Below are positions 46,029-58,201 of a DNA stretch of 64,000 bases, piece after piece. Below the pieces are notes generated by a model. It ran no database searches and had not been told where the DNA came from. It worked only from the letters and a program-made list of their open reading frames with translations. The translations under genes and the position numbers were made by a program. Origin of the DNA: Lentinus brumalis (taxonomy: Eukaryota; Basidiomycota; Agaricomycetes; Polyporales; Polyporaceae); the NCBI GenBank assembly GCA_001792895.1, contig MARA01000005.1, positions 2,294,001 to 2,358,000 of the forward strand, read 5' to 3'. How positions within the stretch are numbered: position 1 is the stretch's first letter; every line of letters starts with the position of its first letter.

Positions 46029-48362
46029 AGCTTCTGATGGTGAGCCTCGAAGAAGTGACGGCAGAGCGAATTATGTGCGATGTTTGCGTATAGAGGGCAC
46101 GGAAAAGGTGGTGGCAGCAGAGGACGAGTTGCAGGAGAGGTTTTAGCGTCAGGTAGAGAGATCGGAGCAGGCTGCATACTCACGTCAGCTTATATAGCGC
46201 GGGCGTAACCCGCCACAACTGCAGGCATTGTGGCGCAGACGGTTGAGGACGCCTGTGGGGCGCAACTCGACCGAGGAGGCAGGTGTTTGGGAAATGCGTA
46301 GTGCGTGGCCCAGTCTCTTGACAATCCTTCCTGAAAAGGACTGACCAGTGGGATGCTCTTGCCCGCCAGTCAATTCTGGGATGACAGTTTGATGCCTACA
46401 TGATGGGCGGCGCGATGCGCTACACCGCACAACTCTGTGTTCCGTATTGCTGTACCCGGGGGAAGAGCGAGTGGCGGCAGAGACGGATGTACTGAGCAGG
46501 AGAACTGGGTGCAAATGGGAAGAGGTCGTTGGCGGGGTTGGTCGGAGTGCGTACATCCCTTATTTTTGACAGGGTCAACAGAATGCGATAGCATGCGGGC
46601 TTGCAACTCGCCGTCCTCGAGTACACGAGGTCAGGACGTGGACTAATCCCGAGCCACTCACAGCAATGTCCCGGTCATCACGTCGTGTCATGCGCCACGA
46701 AGTGGAAGCAGAGAACACCTACGAATACGGAAGTCAGTTGTGAAATCACACCAACTCTGGACCAAGGCATCCGGTGCAACTGACCATGAGCTATGTTGGC
46801 GGTCACATATTTGCAGGTGAAGAACAACAGACGTGGTCTTGACGACCCGCATGGAGCAACGGACATGGTCTGTGTTGTTTGCGTGAGGCGACTGTCGTGC
46901 GGCATATCATCGGGTGGACCCACTGACGTCCACATAGAGCTAGTGGGAACGATGGCTGGCGTTCGTTCACAGATGAACAGACGAGGCACGGCCTCAGCCG
47001 GGATTCGAGATAAAGAGCGACAACGCAAGGGCCGCCGAGGCTTGTTGTTCTCGTCGCTCGTCGCTCGTCGCTCGTCAGGTCAGGTCGGCGCCGCTACAGT
47101 GCGCCTTTCGGGTTCCAGTCTTGTCGCCGGGATAGGTCTGCTCGTCCAAGGTATTGTGCCAGTTGAGGCAACAACGGTCCTAATGTACCTCCAGGCGTGA
47201 GGAATCGCCGCCCATAAGCGTGGGTATCCGGGTCGCCGCTGATCATGAGCCTGAGTTACATAGAGGGGACAACCAACCGTGTCCACTATGCCTTCCTAGT
47301 CAGATGAAATATTAGCCTACGTTAAACCAATGGTTTCGCGGGCTTTGTGATAGCCATGGACAGAACATGGCAAGGCGACAAAAGGCAACGTGTGTGGGAT
47401 CAAGATTGTTCACCAAGATCGTCAATCGTCGATGAGACACGTAAACTGTTCACTCTTGTTTTCCTCGTGTCAACCTGTGTCAACCCGCTCCTGTCAACAA
47501 GGAGTACGTTGACCACTGGTACTCAGTGGAGAGCCGGTCTCGGAAGGTAGGCTGACAGCTAGAATGACAGACAGCATGTTAGCGATACCACGAGCTCAAG
47601 AAGTCATTCGCTTACCACTCTGTATGTTCTTGAAGAAATGAAGAAATGAGAATCACCGACACGGAGTCCGCATTCGCTCAGCGCTGCGGTGGCTTTGACG
47701 ACGTGAGGTCGGGGCTAGTACTGGTGTTCGGTGCCTATACTATTAGAAAAGTTTGACAAGGTGATTAGAGCTGAGGGAGATTATGCGTACATGAATCTGA
47801 CGTGGAGCTCGAGTGATGCACTTATGAGAGTCTCCCCAAACCGTCAAAGTGCCGAGGAGCAAAAGGGGGAAATTTCAAATAAGTCGTGGAGGATGATTGC
47901 GGAGGTTATACTTAGCTCTGGTCGCGGGGATTAGCTTGGAAGGTCCCAAGCCCAAGGTGTGCCGTATGTACTCGTAGCGTCGTGGAGATGCTCAAAGGTG
48001 CCAGCGATATGTATCTTTTGTCTACACGGCAAGGATCTCAGCATTTCATGCGGGATAAAAGTCGAGGTAAGTACGCCTTTTGGCCCGTCCGAAACGTCGA
48101 GATCCCTGCAGTGCAAGCGTTGCAGCGGTGGGCCTACATAGTAGAGCTGAGGTTGGCAGGGAAGAGACGTCGAGATTGGAGAGAGCGTTGGCAAGCGCTC
48201 CGGTCATTTCTGTGTCCGGACTGAAAGTCGCTCTCCAGTCGCATCTCTGTTAGATCTCATCCAGCGGACTCTCCGGCAAGGGATCTTAGCAGACGGGCCC
48301 CCAATATCAATCCGTGGCGGAGGCACATTGCTGACAAAAAAGAAACGAGTCCGGCAGCAGGC
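46029..48362. other. 2.3-kb intergenic stretch, no gene recognised
   Basis: Only short frames without splice or domain support. A small tandem repeat CGTCGCTCGT lies near 47055-47075. Confidence 0.45.
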
Positions 48363-48444
48363 TCTCTGTCGGGGAGTCGAACCCCGCTTTCGCGCGATCA
48401 TTGGTAGTGACAGGCGCGTGTACTAACCGATATACTAACAGAGA
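48363..48444 (-). tRNA. trnD(GUC): tRNA-Asp (GTC) with an 11-nt intron
   Basis: The 82-bp minus-strand sequence folds as a cloverleaf. TCTCTGT pairs with ACAGAGA in the acceptor stem, the anticodon stem is CGCGC/GCGCG with loop CTGTCA...C, and the T arm is CGGGG-TTCGACT-CCCCG. The anticodon GTC lies at 48411-48409. Eleven extra bases sit one base 3' of the anticodon, the standard position of nuclear tRNA introns. One mismatch occurs in the D stem. No CCA is encoded, as expected for a nuclear gene. Confidence 0.92.
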
Positions 48445-48673
48445 CTTACCTTCAAAGGAGCACATGTGTTTATTGTCCAATACTATAAAGCCACAGGAAG
48501 CCATACTTACAGGAACTCTCAATCCCTTCCTCATGCCGGCACTGCGTTGGACGTGCGTAGCGATACTCAACCAGATTGTACATGCATATGAAGGCCGAGA
48601 GTGACATCATGAATTCACAACCAGCCTACAACTTCAAGGACTATGAAATCGAATATGAGGCGCGCCCGTGCAT

Positions 48674-50422
48674 TCACTCGACCAGCTCAATGTCCTCATC
48701 ATCCTCATCATCAAGAGGTATGAACCTCTTCCCTTCGTTGCGCTGGACAAACGTGAGCATGCACCCCAACAAGTGACGGCGCAAATGACTTACTGCAACG
48801 TCCTCAGACAAGAATAGAAGGGCACGTCGATCCTTGAGGCTCATGGGCTTCCCGGCACTCGGGGAACACTCGGCGGCCGCATGTCGAATCGCGCAACCAG
48901 GTCGAGGGCGTTCCCTTTCGTGGTATCTTGCCTGGCAGTGGTCGTGCGGTGCAAGCTATGACGGTTGTCAGGAGACGGCTGGGTAGTGAAACTGCGATTG
49001 AGAACGGGAAGGACAGGGGTTCCATGAGCGACAGCCGGAGGGACCTTGGGCGCGTGGGCGAACTGTCGAGAGGCTCGACGCGACTGCGGCGTCCGCTTGA
49101 CTGACGGAAGAAGCGAATTCGAGCCACCAGGAGGTCCAGGAGGGGTCGGCACATTGAATGTAGGTCCAGGATTGTGCGGCCGCGCGGAATGCGTGCGACC
49201 GCGTGTCGGGGTACACAGAGCGCCAGAGAACCCAGGAAAAGGAGCAATGGTCGAGGATACTGGAGTCACAGCAGCGTGCACCTGACTGGAGAGCCGTGCA
49301 CCTTTGACGTCGACGGGGGCAGCGGAGCGGTGGTTCGTGTTCGTTGGGAGCAGATCAGTAAGAGGACTGCGGACAGTATTCTTCCGGGACAAGTGTGAGC
49401 GGAGGCGAGACAGTGGAACCTCCGGAGATGGAGCTGTGGCAGGTGCAAGCGCGGAAATCTGAGTATCCGCAAATTCAGGTATCCCTTGGAAGGGATTGGA
49501 CCAAGGATCCGAGACCTCGTCCAGACGACGCTTCTTGCGCTCAGGGGGCGATGTTGCAGCGTTGACTGGATCCGCCGAGTGAGAGGGAGCCCGTTCAGCA
49601 GGCTGTGGCGCCCTGTTCGAAACTAGGACAGCAGGTACAGGACGGGCATCACGGACGGAGACCTGGCGCTGCAGCTCAGCGAGCGAGTCCTTGACCTGGT
49701 TCCGGGCGTTCTCTATATGCAGAGGAACCGACTGGAGTAGAGGCATCACCGGTAAGAGAGCTGAGAGGATTTGGCTCTGCTGGTCTTGAATCGTCTGCAG
49801 TGCTTGAAATTGTGTTTGGTTGAGCTGACAGGTGTCGCTGCATGAGCGCATACAGTCGCACTAGATGGCAGTAAGATTGTGTACACACCGCGTTCAGGGT
49901 ATCGATTCTTTTATCCAACGCCTCCAGTCGGGAGGCGAACGCACTGAGATCCTTGGACACCTCCCGAACTTCAGACGTTTGCGCTGGACTTCCGATTGCT
50001 TTCTGCAGCTCCGTCTGACAGCGATTGGCTGTATGCGCTCCTTCAGACCCCTCTCCGCGCCAAAAGATGAGAGTGTACCCACAAAGACCGATCATTCTGT
50101 CCGTGAGCTGTTCATGCTCGTCTTGATACAGCTTCTGCACGGTGGAGAGCTCTTGTTTTGCGTTCTCGAATCCAGTAGCCAGCTGGCCGACTCGCTCTGT
50201 AAATTTCTCGAGATGTGCCTGAGTATCGTGAAGGAGAATGCGGGTCGATGCTCCGGCCTTGTCGAGGGGAACGAGAGGTGCGCCATGCCTCCCGAGCGTC
50301 GTGCTACTCGCCGCGCTAGATGCAGGAACCTGAGAGACGGTCGTGCGCATGAGATGGCCCCAAAGACCGGAGGAAGGCGACGGTCGCGCTGCAGGGTTAG
50401 GTCGAGCACCAGAGAGGGACAT
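48674..50422 (-). CDS. unknown coiled-coil protein, about 549 residues, 3 exons
   Basis: Exons on the minus strand: 50422-49887, 49837-48794, 48742-48674. The N-terminal third has a low-complexity start and long heptad-like helices (LEKFTERVGQLATGFENAKQ, FASRLEALDKRIDTLNAV) and continues as a helix in exon 2 (FQALQTIQDQQSQILSALL). The middle is Ser/Pro/Thr-rich with a basic cluster PPERKKRRLDEV that looks like a nuclear signal. The C terminus reads KPMSLKDRRALLFLSEDV and ends acidic (IPLDDEDDEDIELVE). Joining exon 2 to that C terminus needs one extra base, for example in the CCC at 48851-48853 (plus strand); the total then is exactly 550 codons. Without it the protein stops at 48841. No known domain recognised; a chromosome or spindle role would be a guess. 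Confidence 0.62.
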
Positions 50423-50618
50423 CGTGGCAGAGTACTAGTCCTTGACAAGAGCAGGAGGAAGGCAAGGGCTAGTAGGCGCGCAGCGGGCGGGCGCGTCTCG
50501 CTACTGTCTCCCCGGACTTGCCCCGGACCGCGACGTCTCTCCGACACCGACCACATTCATCGTAGACCGCCTATCTATGCTTTGCCCGTGGTCCTGACTG
50601 GCGTGAACGACGTTCACG

Positions 50619-53033
50619 ATGGCCTTCTCGCTGTTTAGACTTGCTCGTTTCATTCGTTCCATCTTCGTGCCGACCGCGTCGATTGTCGCCTTCTCTTGCT
50701 TGCTCACCTTCATCTTCGTCCTCTACCAGCCAACACCAGGGCCGGGAAGCATACAGAAGCTGGGGTGGCAATCATGGGATGTGGTCTCTGAGGGGTCGTC
50801 GCTTGCGTCAGGCGGATCTGCTGAGTCCGTGGATGCTGGGAGTACTGGCAGCGGGGCCGGGAGTGTACCTGAAGGGGTGGACTGGTGGAATGTGACGGCG
50901 ACAGAGACCATGGACACAGCAAGTCTCCCCCTAGACGTATGGGATCCTCTTATGCAGCATGACACCGGATGTAAGTGCCCTCAATACTGGTACATGCTAC
51001 ATCAGGTCTTAACGGACGTAGTGTCCGAGATCCATATAACGGACTGCATGGTCGACCCGTGGTTCGTGCCATCTGTCGCTGCCGACTTCTGCTTTCCCTC
51101 GTCCACGAAGGAAGACGACGCGACAAAGGGAAAGTGGGTACGTGTCGAGCGCAACCTGAAGGAGCAACTGAGCGTGAAGAGCCTGGTGGGTACCGTGTGT
51201 TCTTGATGTGCATATAGTCAACTCATTTTCTCCAGAATGTATACTATCGCCGAACAAGGAGACACGACATCCCTCTCATCACAGAATTGCGCGTTCTTCC
51301 TGATAAGGAGACCCCCTCCCCGTTCAGCCATGCGTGGCAGAGGGTGGCGTATCCCGTAAGCCCCCGTGGAGACAAGCGCTACCTGTGGTACAAGGCGGAG
51401 AAGACCTGGCGCGAGATGACGGAGGCAGAGCGCAAGAACAGCATCGTGACCGAGATCGACGTCCTGTACGGTTCGGACCAGCCATGGCATGGTTTCGAGA
51501 GAGTGGACCAGGCAGCGTATGACGGTATGCGGAATATCGAGCCTGTCTGGTTGACGTACCGAAAGGGTATCAAGCGTAAGTACATGCTCCTACGACCAAC
51601 TTCCTCTGCTGATCTTGCCATTCCCAGCGCCGCCCCGCGCACCTCCTCCGCACTTCTCGCGCGACGGCAAATTCAAGGTCATGCAGGTCGCGGATCTACA
51701 CTACTCTGTCAGTGTCGGATCGTGCAGAGACACTGTCATCTCTCCTTGCACCGCGTCCGATAACCTCACCAATACCCTCTTGGGGCATGTTCTCGACATT
51801 GAGAAGCCCGACATGGTCGTCTTCACTGGTGACCAGTTGAACGGCCAGGGCTCCACCTGGGACGGACGTTCAGTGCTGGCCAAGTTCGCGAAGGCCGTGA
51901 CTGAGCGTGGAATCCCATGGGCCGCGATCTTCGGCAACCACGACGACGAGGACGGCATGACGCGAGAGGCTCAGATCAAGTACATGCAGGGTCTCCCTTA
52001 CAGCCTGGTCGAAGAAGGCCCGAAGGACGTCCACGGCGTAGGTAACTATGTTCTCAAGGTCAAGAGTGCCGACCCGTCGAAGACCCACCTTTTGACGCTC
52101 TACTTCCTGGACTCCGGCTCTTATTACACCGGGGTGTGGGACTGGTGGGGCATCTTCCACCCTACGGAGTACGACTATCTTCGCCAGAACCAGATTGATT
52201 GGTTCTTGCAAGAATCATGTGCGTGTCTTGAATCCCCGGTTCCGGTCCCGATGCTCATCGCACTCAGCTTCAATCGACGCAATAGAGCGACCATTCATCC
52301 CTGACGGAGCGAAGGATTTGGGCGGCATTTGGGCGCGTCAGAACGGCCAAGTTGTTCCTGGAGAACGACGCCTTGCTAAACCCAACGCGCTCATGTTTTT
52401 CCACATCCCAATGTGCGTGCTTCCTTCATAGCTTGCTGTCTCGCTCTGACGCGTACAACAGGCAAGAGAGCTACTCGGCTGCGGATGTCAACCCGGCTAC
52501 TGGTCTACCTCTCGATGTCGGACAGCACGACCTCGAAGAGAGCGGTGCTTCGAAGAAGCAAGAGGGTTTCTTCCACAAGGGTCTCTTGCAGGCGCTGGAG
52601 AGCGATCATCGCGCTGGAGGTCGTGCCACCGAGGTGAAGGTCGTTGCGAACGGTCACTGTCATGGTGCGTAAACTCGCTTGTGAGACCCAAGCAAAGAAA
52701 ACATCTCACGATCGACCGTTCTCCTCCGGTAGTCACGGAGAATTGCAGACGGGTGAAGGGCGTCTGGCTCTGCTTCGGTGGAGGCGGGTATGTTATCTCT
52801 TTCAGACTGTGGTCATGCCCGCATCAAGCGCCGGTTTCTGATGGTTATCATTCCATCTCAGCTCCTACTCGGGCTATGGCAAGATTGGCTTCGACCGGCG
52901 GTTCCGAATTTACGACATCTCGGACTATGGCGAGACGATTCGGACGTACAAGCGCACAGAACACGACGACATCGTCGATGACATGATCCTCGCTGGCAGA
53001 GCCGCTCCGCCGCCGTACGAAGGTACGGCATAG
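50619..53033 (+). CDS. DCR2: Dcr2-type calcineurin-like phosphoesterase
   Basis: Seven exons: 50619-51185, 51236-51575, 51628-52218, 52268-52412, 52462-52664, 52733-52787, 52862-53033; 690 residues, phases all agree. A signal-anchor segment lies at about residues 11-35 (PTASIVAFSCLLTFIFVLY). The metallophosphoesterase signature is complete: VADLHY (D-x-H), FTGDQLNG, FGNHDDE (GNHD) and VVANGHCH, which bind two metal ions. The YYRRTRRHDIPLITELR region and the tail KIGFDRRFRIYDISDYG match fungal Dcr2 proteins. Yeast Dcr2 dephosphorylates Ire1 and helps end the unfolded protein response, and promotes cell-cycle start; the same role here is inferred. It is divergent from the coiled-coil gene at 50422 with under 200 bp between them. 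Confidence 0.92.
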
Positions 53034-53737
53034 GTCTGGCGTGGGGCATGGACTGCAAGTTTGCATGGATGTACAATAGCGGTTCCAGGATGGACTGTCT
53101 GGTAGAGTATCGTGTGTAGGATTTGATCTAATTCGCAGGATTACTTATCAATACTGAGTGGTGCGACAGCGTCTGTGGCTCTCAGACTCGGAGGGTTTCC
53201 TTGGTATGTCAGTCGAGCCATCTGTCCTAGACCCCAGCTGACACCGTTGAGTATGTGCAGAGCCCGTCACGCTCATGTTTCCGGAAAACCCAGTACCTCC
53301 CAGTACATGAATGTAGCGGCGATAGATATCGAGCCGATGCCTGTGATTTCTGCTTCCTTCAGCGGCGTTCCTCGGAGACTGGGGCGCCTCTCGACATCGC
53401 CGGTTGACGCCTTCGCATTGAGCGCTGCCGACAGCACGCAGCCTAATCCTTGGACACGGGCACTAACTTCCGGTAGATCCTGACACCAACCGCCGGTGAC
53501 ACCTGCGGGGATCTGCAATAGTTAGGTCGAACTCCATGTTCATGCCATCTGCTGACAGACCTCATGCAGTGATGCAGCGCAGGCAGCAGCAAGCGTCCAC
53601 GACGAGCGCCGTGTTACCCCGGATGAGGCCACAACGCATCATTCTATGCCGTTATACGCACACAGGGCGCGTTCAGAGTGTGTGGGGTAGATATATCAAG
53701 AGGCCCCTGCCCTGCTTCAGCTCAATAGCATATCGCC
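53034..53737. other. intergenic with P450-B promoter
   Basis: No gene seen. GATATATC near 53688 could serve as a TATA-like element 50 bp before the ATG. Confidence 0.4.
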
Positions 53738-55794
53738 ATGATGACCTCCGCTCTTCTGCACCTCAACGCTTGGACTTGGATCGTTTGCGGAGTAGCAATC
53801 GCGTACTTTGCAGGGACGTACATCTTGGCGCGACGGCAGCGTGCTCGTTTACCACCCGGTCCAACGCCTCTACCTCTCATCGGCAATGTTCTCGACATGC
53901 CCCGGAAACATCTGGCCCGCGACTTCGCCGCGTTGTCGGAGAAATACGGCAAGTCCTGCTCACATCTGCACGTCCCACTGTGAGCTGACGCATACTGACA
54001 GGGGATGTGGTGCATCTGAACGTGCTTGGGCAACCCGTCCTGATCCTTGGATCCCACCAGGCCGCGTGCGATTTGCTCGAGAAGCGATCGTCCAACTACT
54101 CTGACAGGCCTTCGTCAATAATGGTCAAACTGTACGCCCACTCTTCTTCCTGAAACGCCTCATCTGACCGATGGTCCGATGCGTAGGTGTGGATTCGGTT
54201 GGCTTTTCGCGCTAATGAACTACGGACAAGAGTGGCGTCAACATCGGCGCGCCTTCCACCAACAGATGGGCGCCGACGTCATCGCTCGATACGAACCCAT
54301 TGAACTCAAGACTGCACGTCGATTGCTCAAGCATCTTCTAAAGTCTCCCACGGACCTGGAGGCACATGTGAAATTGTAAGCGTCAAGGCCGCAAAGTTTA
54401 TAAAGTCTACTGACACTGCATGCACGTACTGCAGCACGTTCGCATCTACTGTGATGCGCATCGTTTATGGGATTGACCTTGAGGAGCCACAAGGTCGGTA
54501 CTTCGACACCGTGGAACGTATGGCAAGTGTTGGAGCGGAGGTTGGAGTACCCGGACGTTTTCCTGTCGAGTCCCTACCGTTCCTGCGTTTCATTCCAGCA
54601 TGGTGCCCTGGAGGGGGATTCAAGCGCTGGGCTGAGGTGGTGAAGCGCGACCTTGCACAAGGACGCAATTATCTGTGGGACTCAGCTAAGGCTGCAATGG
54701 TAAGCATATCGCAATCATGAAGTCCGAGCGACTGAGCAACTATGAGCAGGATGAGGGTGCCGTACAGGATTCGTTCGTGACGCGCTTCATGGACAGCCTG
54801 CCGGCTGATCCAAAGGAAGCTGAGGAGGCAGAAGAGAGGTACAGAGGCGTGACGGCAACTGCGTACGTCGGTACGTGGTTTTTTCAAGTACTCAGTACTT
54901 CTTACCCATCGCTGACTGGCACCTCTTGTTCCCGATAGCCGGCGCAGAAACGGTAGGTACAAAAGCGCTATACTGCCCTCCGGTAGCTCATTTGAGACTT
55001 TAGACAAACTCTGCGCTGCAGGCATTCTTTCTCGCCATGGCAATGTACCCCTTAGTCCAGAAGAAGGCTCAACAAGAGCTGGAAACAGTTCTGGGCTTCG
55101 GTCGCTTACCTGAGTTCTCAGATCGTCCGTCTCTGCCTTACGTCCAAGCGATTGTCAAGGAATTGCTTCGTTGGCATTCTGTGACGCCCCTCGGCATGCC
55201 GCATCGAGCGGTCGCCGACGACGAGTACAAGGGCTACTTCATCCCAGAGGGCGCTTGGGTCATCGCCAATATCCGGTATGGGCTATTCTTTGGCATTTCA
55301 TAGGCCTTGCGGCTGACTATCCACCTTCTAGGGCTATGGCCCGAGATCCCGCCCTGTACCCTGACCCGGATAATTTCGTCCCTGAACGCTTTATCAAGGA
55401 TGGTCGGTTCGAATTCGACGGCCGGGATCCAGCAGAATACGCGTTTGGATTCGGGCGGAGGTTTGGATGATCGGACATGCCTCGTCAGGATGGCACTGAT
55501 CTATATCAACAGGATCTGTCCCGGTCGGAACTTCGCAGAGTCATCGCTCTTCATCCTTTGCGCGTCCATTCTTAGCGTCTTTGATATCAGTGCGCCTTCA
55601 GACTCAACTGGGAAACCCATCAAGCTAGAGCACGACGACACCACGCTCTCCTTGGTCTCGTGAGTCGTCCTCATCCTCGACCCGACCGATAGTTTCTGAC
55701 TTTCTATGAATCCAGACATCCGGAGCTGCATGATTACATGATCAGGCCTCGTTCAGACCGCGCCGAACAACTTATCCATACTGGGGTCGCATAA
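53738..55794 (+). CDS. cytochrome P450 monooxygenase (P450-B), 10 exons
   Basis: A complete 512-residue P450. Exons: 53738-53948, 54002-54131, 54187-54375, 54435-54699, 54750-54870, 54939-54952, 55022-55275, 55332-55460, 55513-55659, 55716-55794; all phases agree. It has a membrane anchor at about 10-30, the hinge [15 protein letters not shown], the oxygen-binding helix [15 protein letters not shown], the helix-K motif KELLRW (E-x-x-R), FVPERF and the heme motif FGFGRRICPG. Exon 6 is only 14 bp and codes for the conserved AGAET turn. Intron 1 has a GC donor (GCAAGT at 53949) instead of GT. Closely related to P450-A in length, exon pattern and motifs (for example GID followed by [17 protein letters not shown]), but with one more intron. 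Substrate unknown. Confidence 0.93.
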
Positions 55795-56488
55795 AGCTTG
55801 ATTTTGGGGACAACTTCACGATCGCGCTCCGATAGCATGCGCAGTTCGGAGCTACCCCCATGTGCTTGTACGCAACTCAATTCAAAGCCTGTGCGCAGCG
55901 TTGATGCTCGCCCAGACCGCCTGAGACTGCCGCGCGCTCCTAAACTTGCGCGATATGCAGAGTTTGTGCGGTACGGCCCCTTCGGAACATGCAAGGATCA
56001 AGTCGGAACATACACATAGTAAGCTGAAAAAGGAGGTTGTTCATGGGTGAGTCCTTTCCTGGCATTTGCAAAAGTTCGACATCGCCAACACGTACCAAGC
56101 GGTGCCTCGTATGCCGTCTCCGCGATCATCGAGCACCTCACAAACTGTATCACTGAGCAGTTCGAGACCTCTGCTACCTTGTCGACTGCCTCCCGGCCTC
56201 GTGCGACCTTGATACTACGCACCTCCAATGGTTGACGACACATTACGTCCACAGACTACATCTGCCAGAAGACCGCCGGCCTCGAGAACATCAAACATGG
56301 CGCTTTTTTACTTCCCTGCTATCGGTCATTGAACGGAGATGCGTGGAGCTGAGACAGTTGCCAGGCGCTCGGGCACGTTAAAAGAGACGCAAAACAAATA
56401 TTGGGACCGACACACCGCCCGGGTGTCCAGTTGGTCTGCAACCGCCGGGGGCGGATAAAAATTCCGTACTGTGGGCGTGTGCTCCGCC
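55795..56488. other. intergenic; expected 5' exons of the AP endonuclease not found
   Basis: No gene recognised. I looked here for the N-terminal AP endonuclease IV exons (GAHVSxxGG region) and did not find them. GGATAAAAAT near 56452 is A-rich and TATA-like. Confidence 0.4.
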
Positions 56489-57932
56489 CATCTCGTCAAC
56501 CTGGGCAACCCGGATAGGTGAGTTCGTGATTGATCCAGACTGTACTCTTGTTTCCCATCACCTCGTCCTCATACGCCGGTCCCTGTAGTGAGAAGAGAGA
56601 GAAGTCGTACCAATGCTTCCTCGACGACCTCAAACGGTGCGAACAGCTGGGGCTTGAGCTCTACAATTTCCAGTGAGTCCGGCCTGCGTATGCTTCGCGC
56701 CATGCGCGTCCTGACGACTTCACCCTTGTCAGTCCAGGATCTACGGTTGGTGCTGCAACGCTGGAAGAATCGATCGCTCTCATAGCAGAGTCAATCAACC
56801 GAGCTCACATAGAGACTGAGCACGTTGTGATCGTTCTGGAGAACATGGTACGTTTTTCCGGAGGAACGTCAGAAGTTGATACTGACGTCGATATCTCCCA
56901 GGCAGCGTCATCGGCTCTCGGTTCGCAGAGCTGGGCGACATCATCAAACAGGTTGACGGCAAGACCCGCGTCGGAGTGTGCTTAGACACCTGTGAGTCTC
57001 CTCGCGAAGTGAAATTCGATATCAACGCTGACCTCTCTCGATCACAGGCCATATGTTTGCTGCGGTAAGTGGTTCATGCGCGTTCGAAGCGCAAAGCCAG
57101 CAAGACAACTGACAGCCTCCTTCTCAACCAGGGCTATGATATCACCACAGAAGCCGGCTGGAAGTGAGTCGTGTTGACATCCTGTCTATCCTCTGTTGAC
57201 CGCCCGACTCGAGCAGTGCAACAAGTATGTCTGCGTCCTACGCTTCCTCTTCGTGACACACAGCTTCTTACATCGCCTCCAGTGGCCGAGTTTGACAAGG
57301 ACGTAGGCATGTCATACCTCCGCGGCATGCACATCAATGACTCCAAAGCGGCCCTCGCGAGCAAGAAAGACCGGCACGAGAATATCGGCCTGTAAGTTTG
57401 TGTAAGTACTCCTCATTCCTCACCACTCCTCTCTCTCCGCGTGCGTTTCTTATACTCATAACAACCTTGCGCGTACCGTAGGGGCCACCTCGGCCTGCGC
57501 ACATTCGCACACATATTCTCTGATCCTCGCACACCCGACATTCCCCTCATCCTCGAGACTCCCACGACGTCCCCACGGGCTCGAGCGCCGCCGCGCGCGA
57601 GTATGGGTGTGTGGCGCGCGGAGGTGTCCGTACTCAACCGGCTCTCCGGCCGCCTCACTGACGAGAGCGGAGAAGAGGAAGAGGCGGAGGGTGCCAGGCT
57701 GGAGGAGAGCGAGCTGAAGGTGGGCAGGAAGGAGATTGCAGACGCGGTGGCGAAGGCGAGTAAATTGCGGGATGCTAAGGGGAAGAAGGCGGATGGAGCC
57801 GGCGGGGCGCGGAAGACGAATAAGGGGAAGGGTAAAGCGAAGGTCGCGGATGAGGAGGAGGGTGTGGATGAGCCCGAGGAGGATGGCCAGGATGAGGAGG
57901 ATGGCGGGAGTTGTTGCGAGTCTGCACATTGA
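56489..57932 (+). pseudogene. APN1: AP endonuclease IV (Apn1 type), 5'-truncated
   Basis: Nine exons can be traced: to 56517, 56589-56672, 56733-56847, 56902-56991, 57048-57064, 57132-57163, an 8-bp exon 57217-57224, 57283-57391, 57482-57932. They encode the family from HLVNLGNPD onwards: [45 protein letters not shown] and LILETP, which supply most zinc ligands. The tail is long, acidic and Lys-rich. Endonuclease IV cuts DNA at abasic sites in base-excision repair. About the first 100 residues, including the first zinc-binding histidine, are missing and no start codon is visible, so this copy should be inactive unless the missing part lies elsewhere by assembly error. The ENM junction is also one base out of phase. 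Confidence 0.82.
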
Positions 57933-58201
57933 TCAGGACAGTCGAGCGGCCTGCGGTCAACCATATCATGAACATGATACCACCGAACGTCTCCCGCGAC
58001 GTTTCTTGCTCAAATATCTACTCGCGGACTGTTTTGGGCGCGGTGCATGTGTCTGCTTCGTGAACCTGGTGACCGCCGAGATGACAGACCATATAGTTGA
58101 TTGAGAGTGTATTTAAATAAACACTGGCATGAATGCTATCGTAGACCTAAGCTGCACGATTACTGAACACGACGCAGTACCACCCAGGGAATATTCCTCT
58201 A
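57933..58201. other. intergenic, no gene recognised
   Basis: 3' flanks of two convergent gene remnants. Confidence 0.45.

Noticed and set aside
50971..51005. Apparent 35-bp intron in the Dcr2-type gene (GTAAGT...CAG)
   Set aside because: Removing it breaks the frame, while reading through keeps the conserved sequence continuous; it is also too short.
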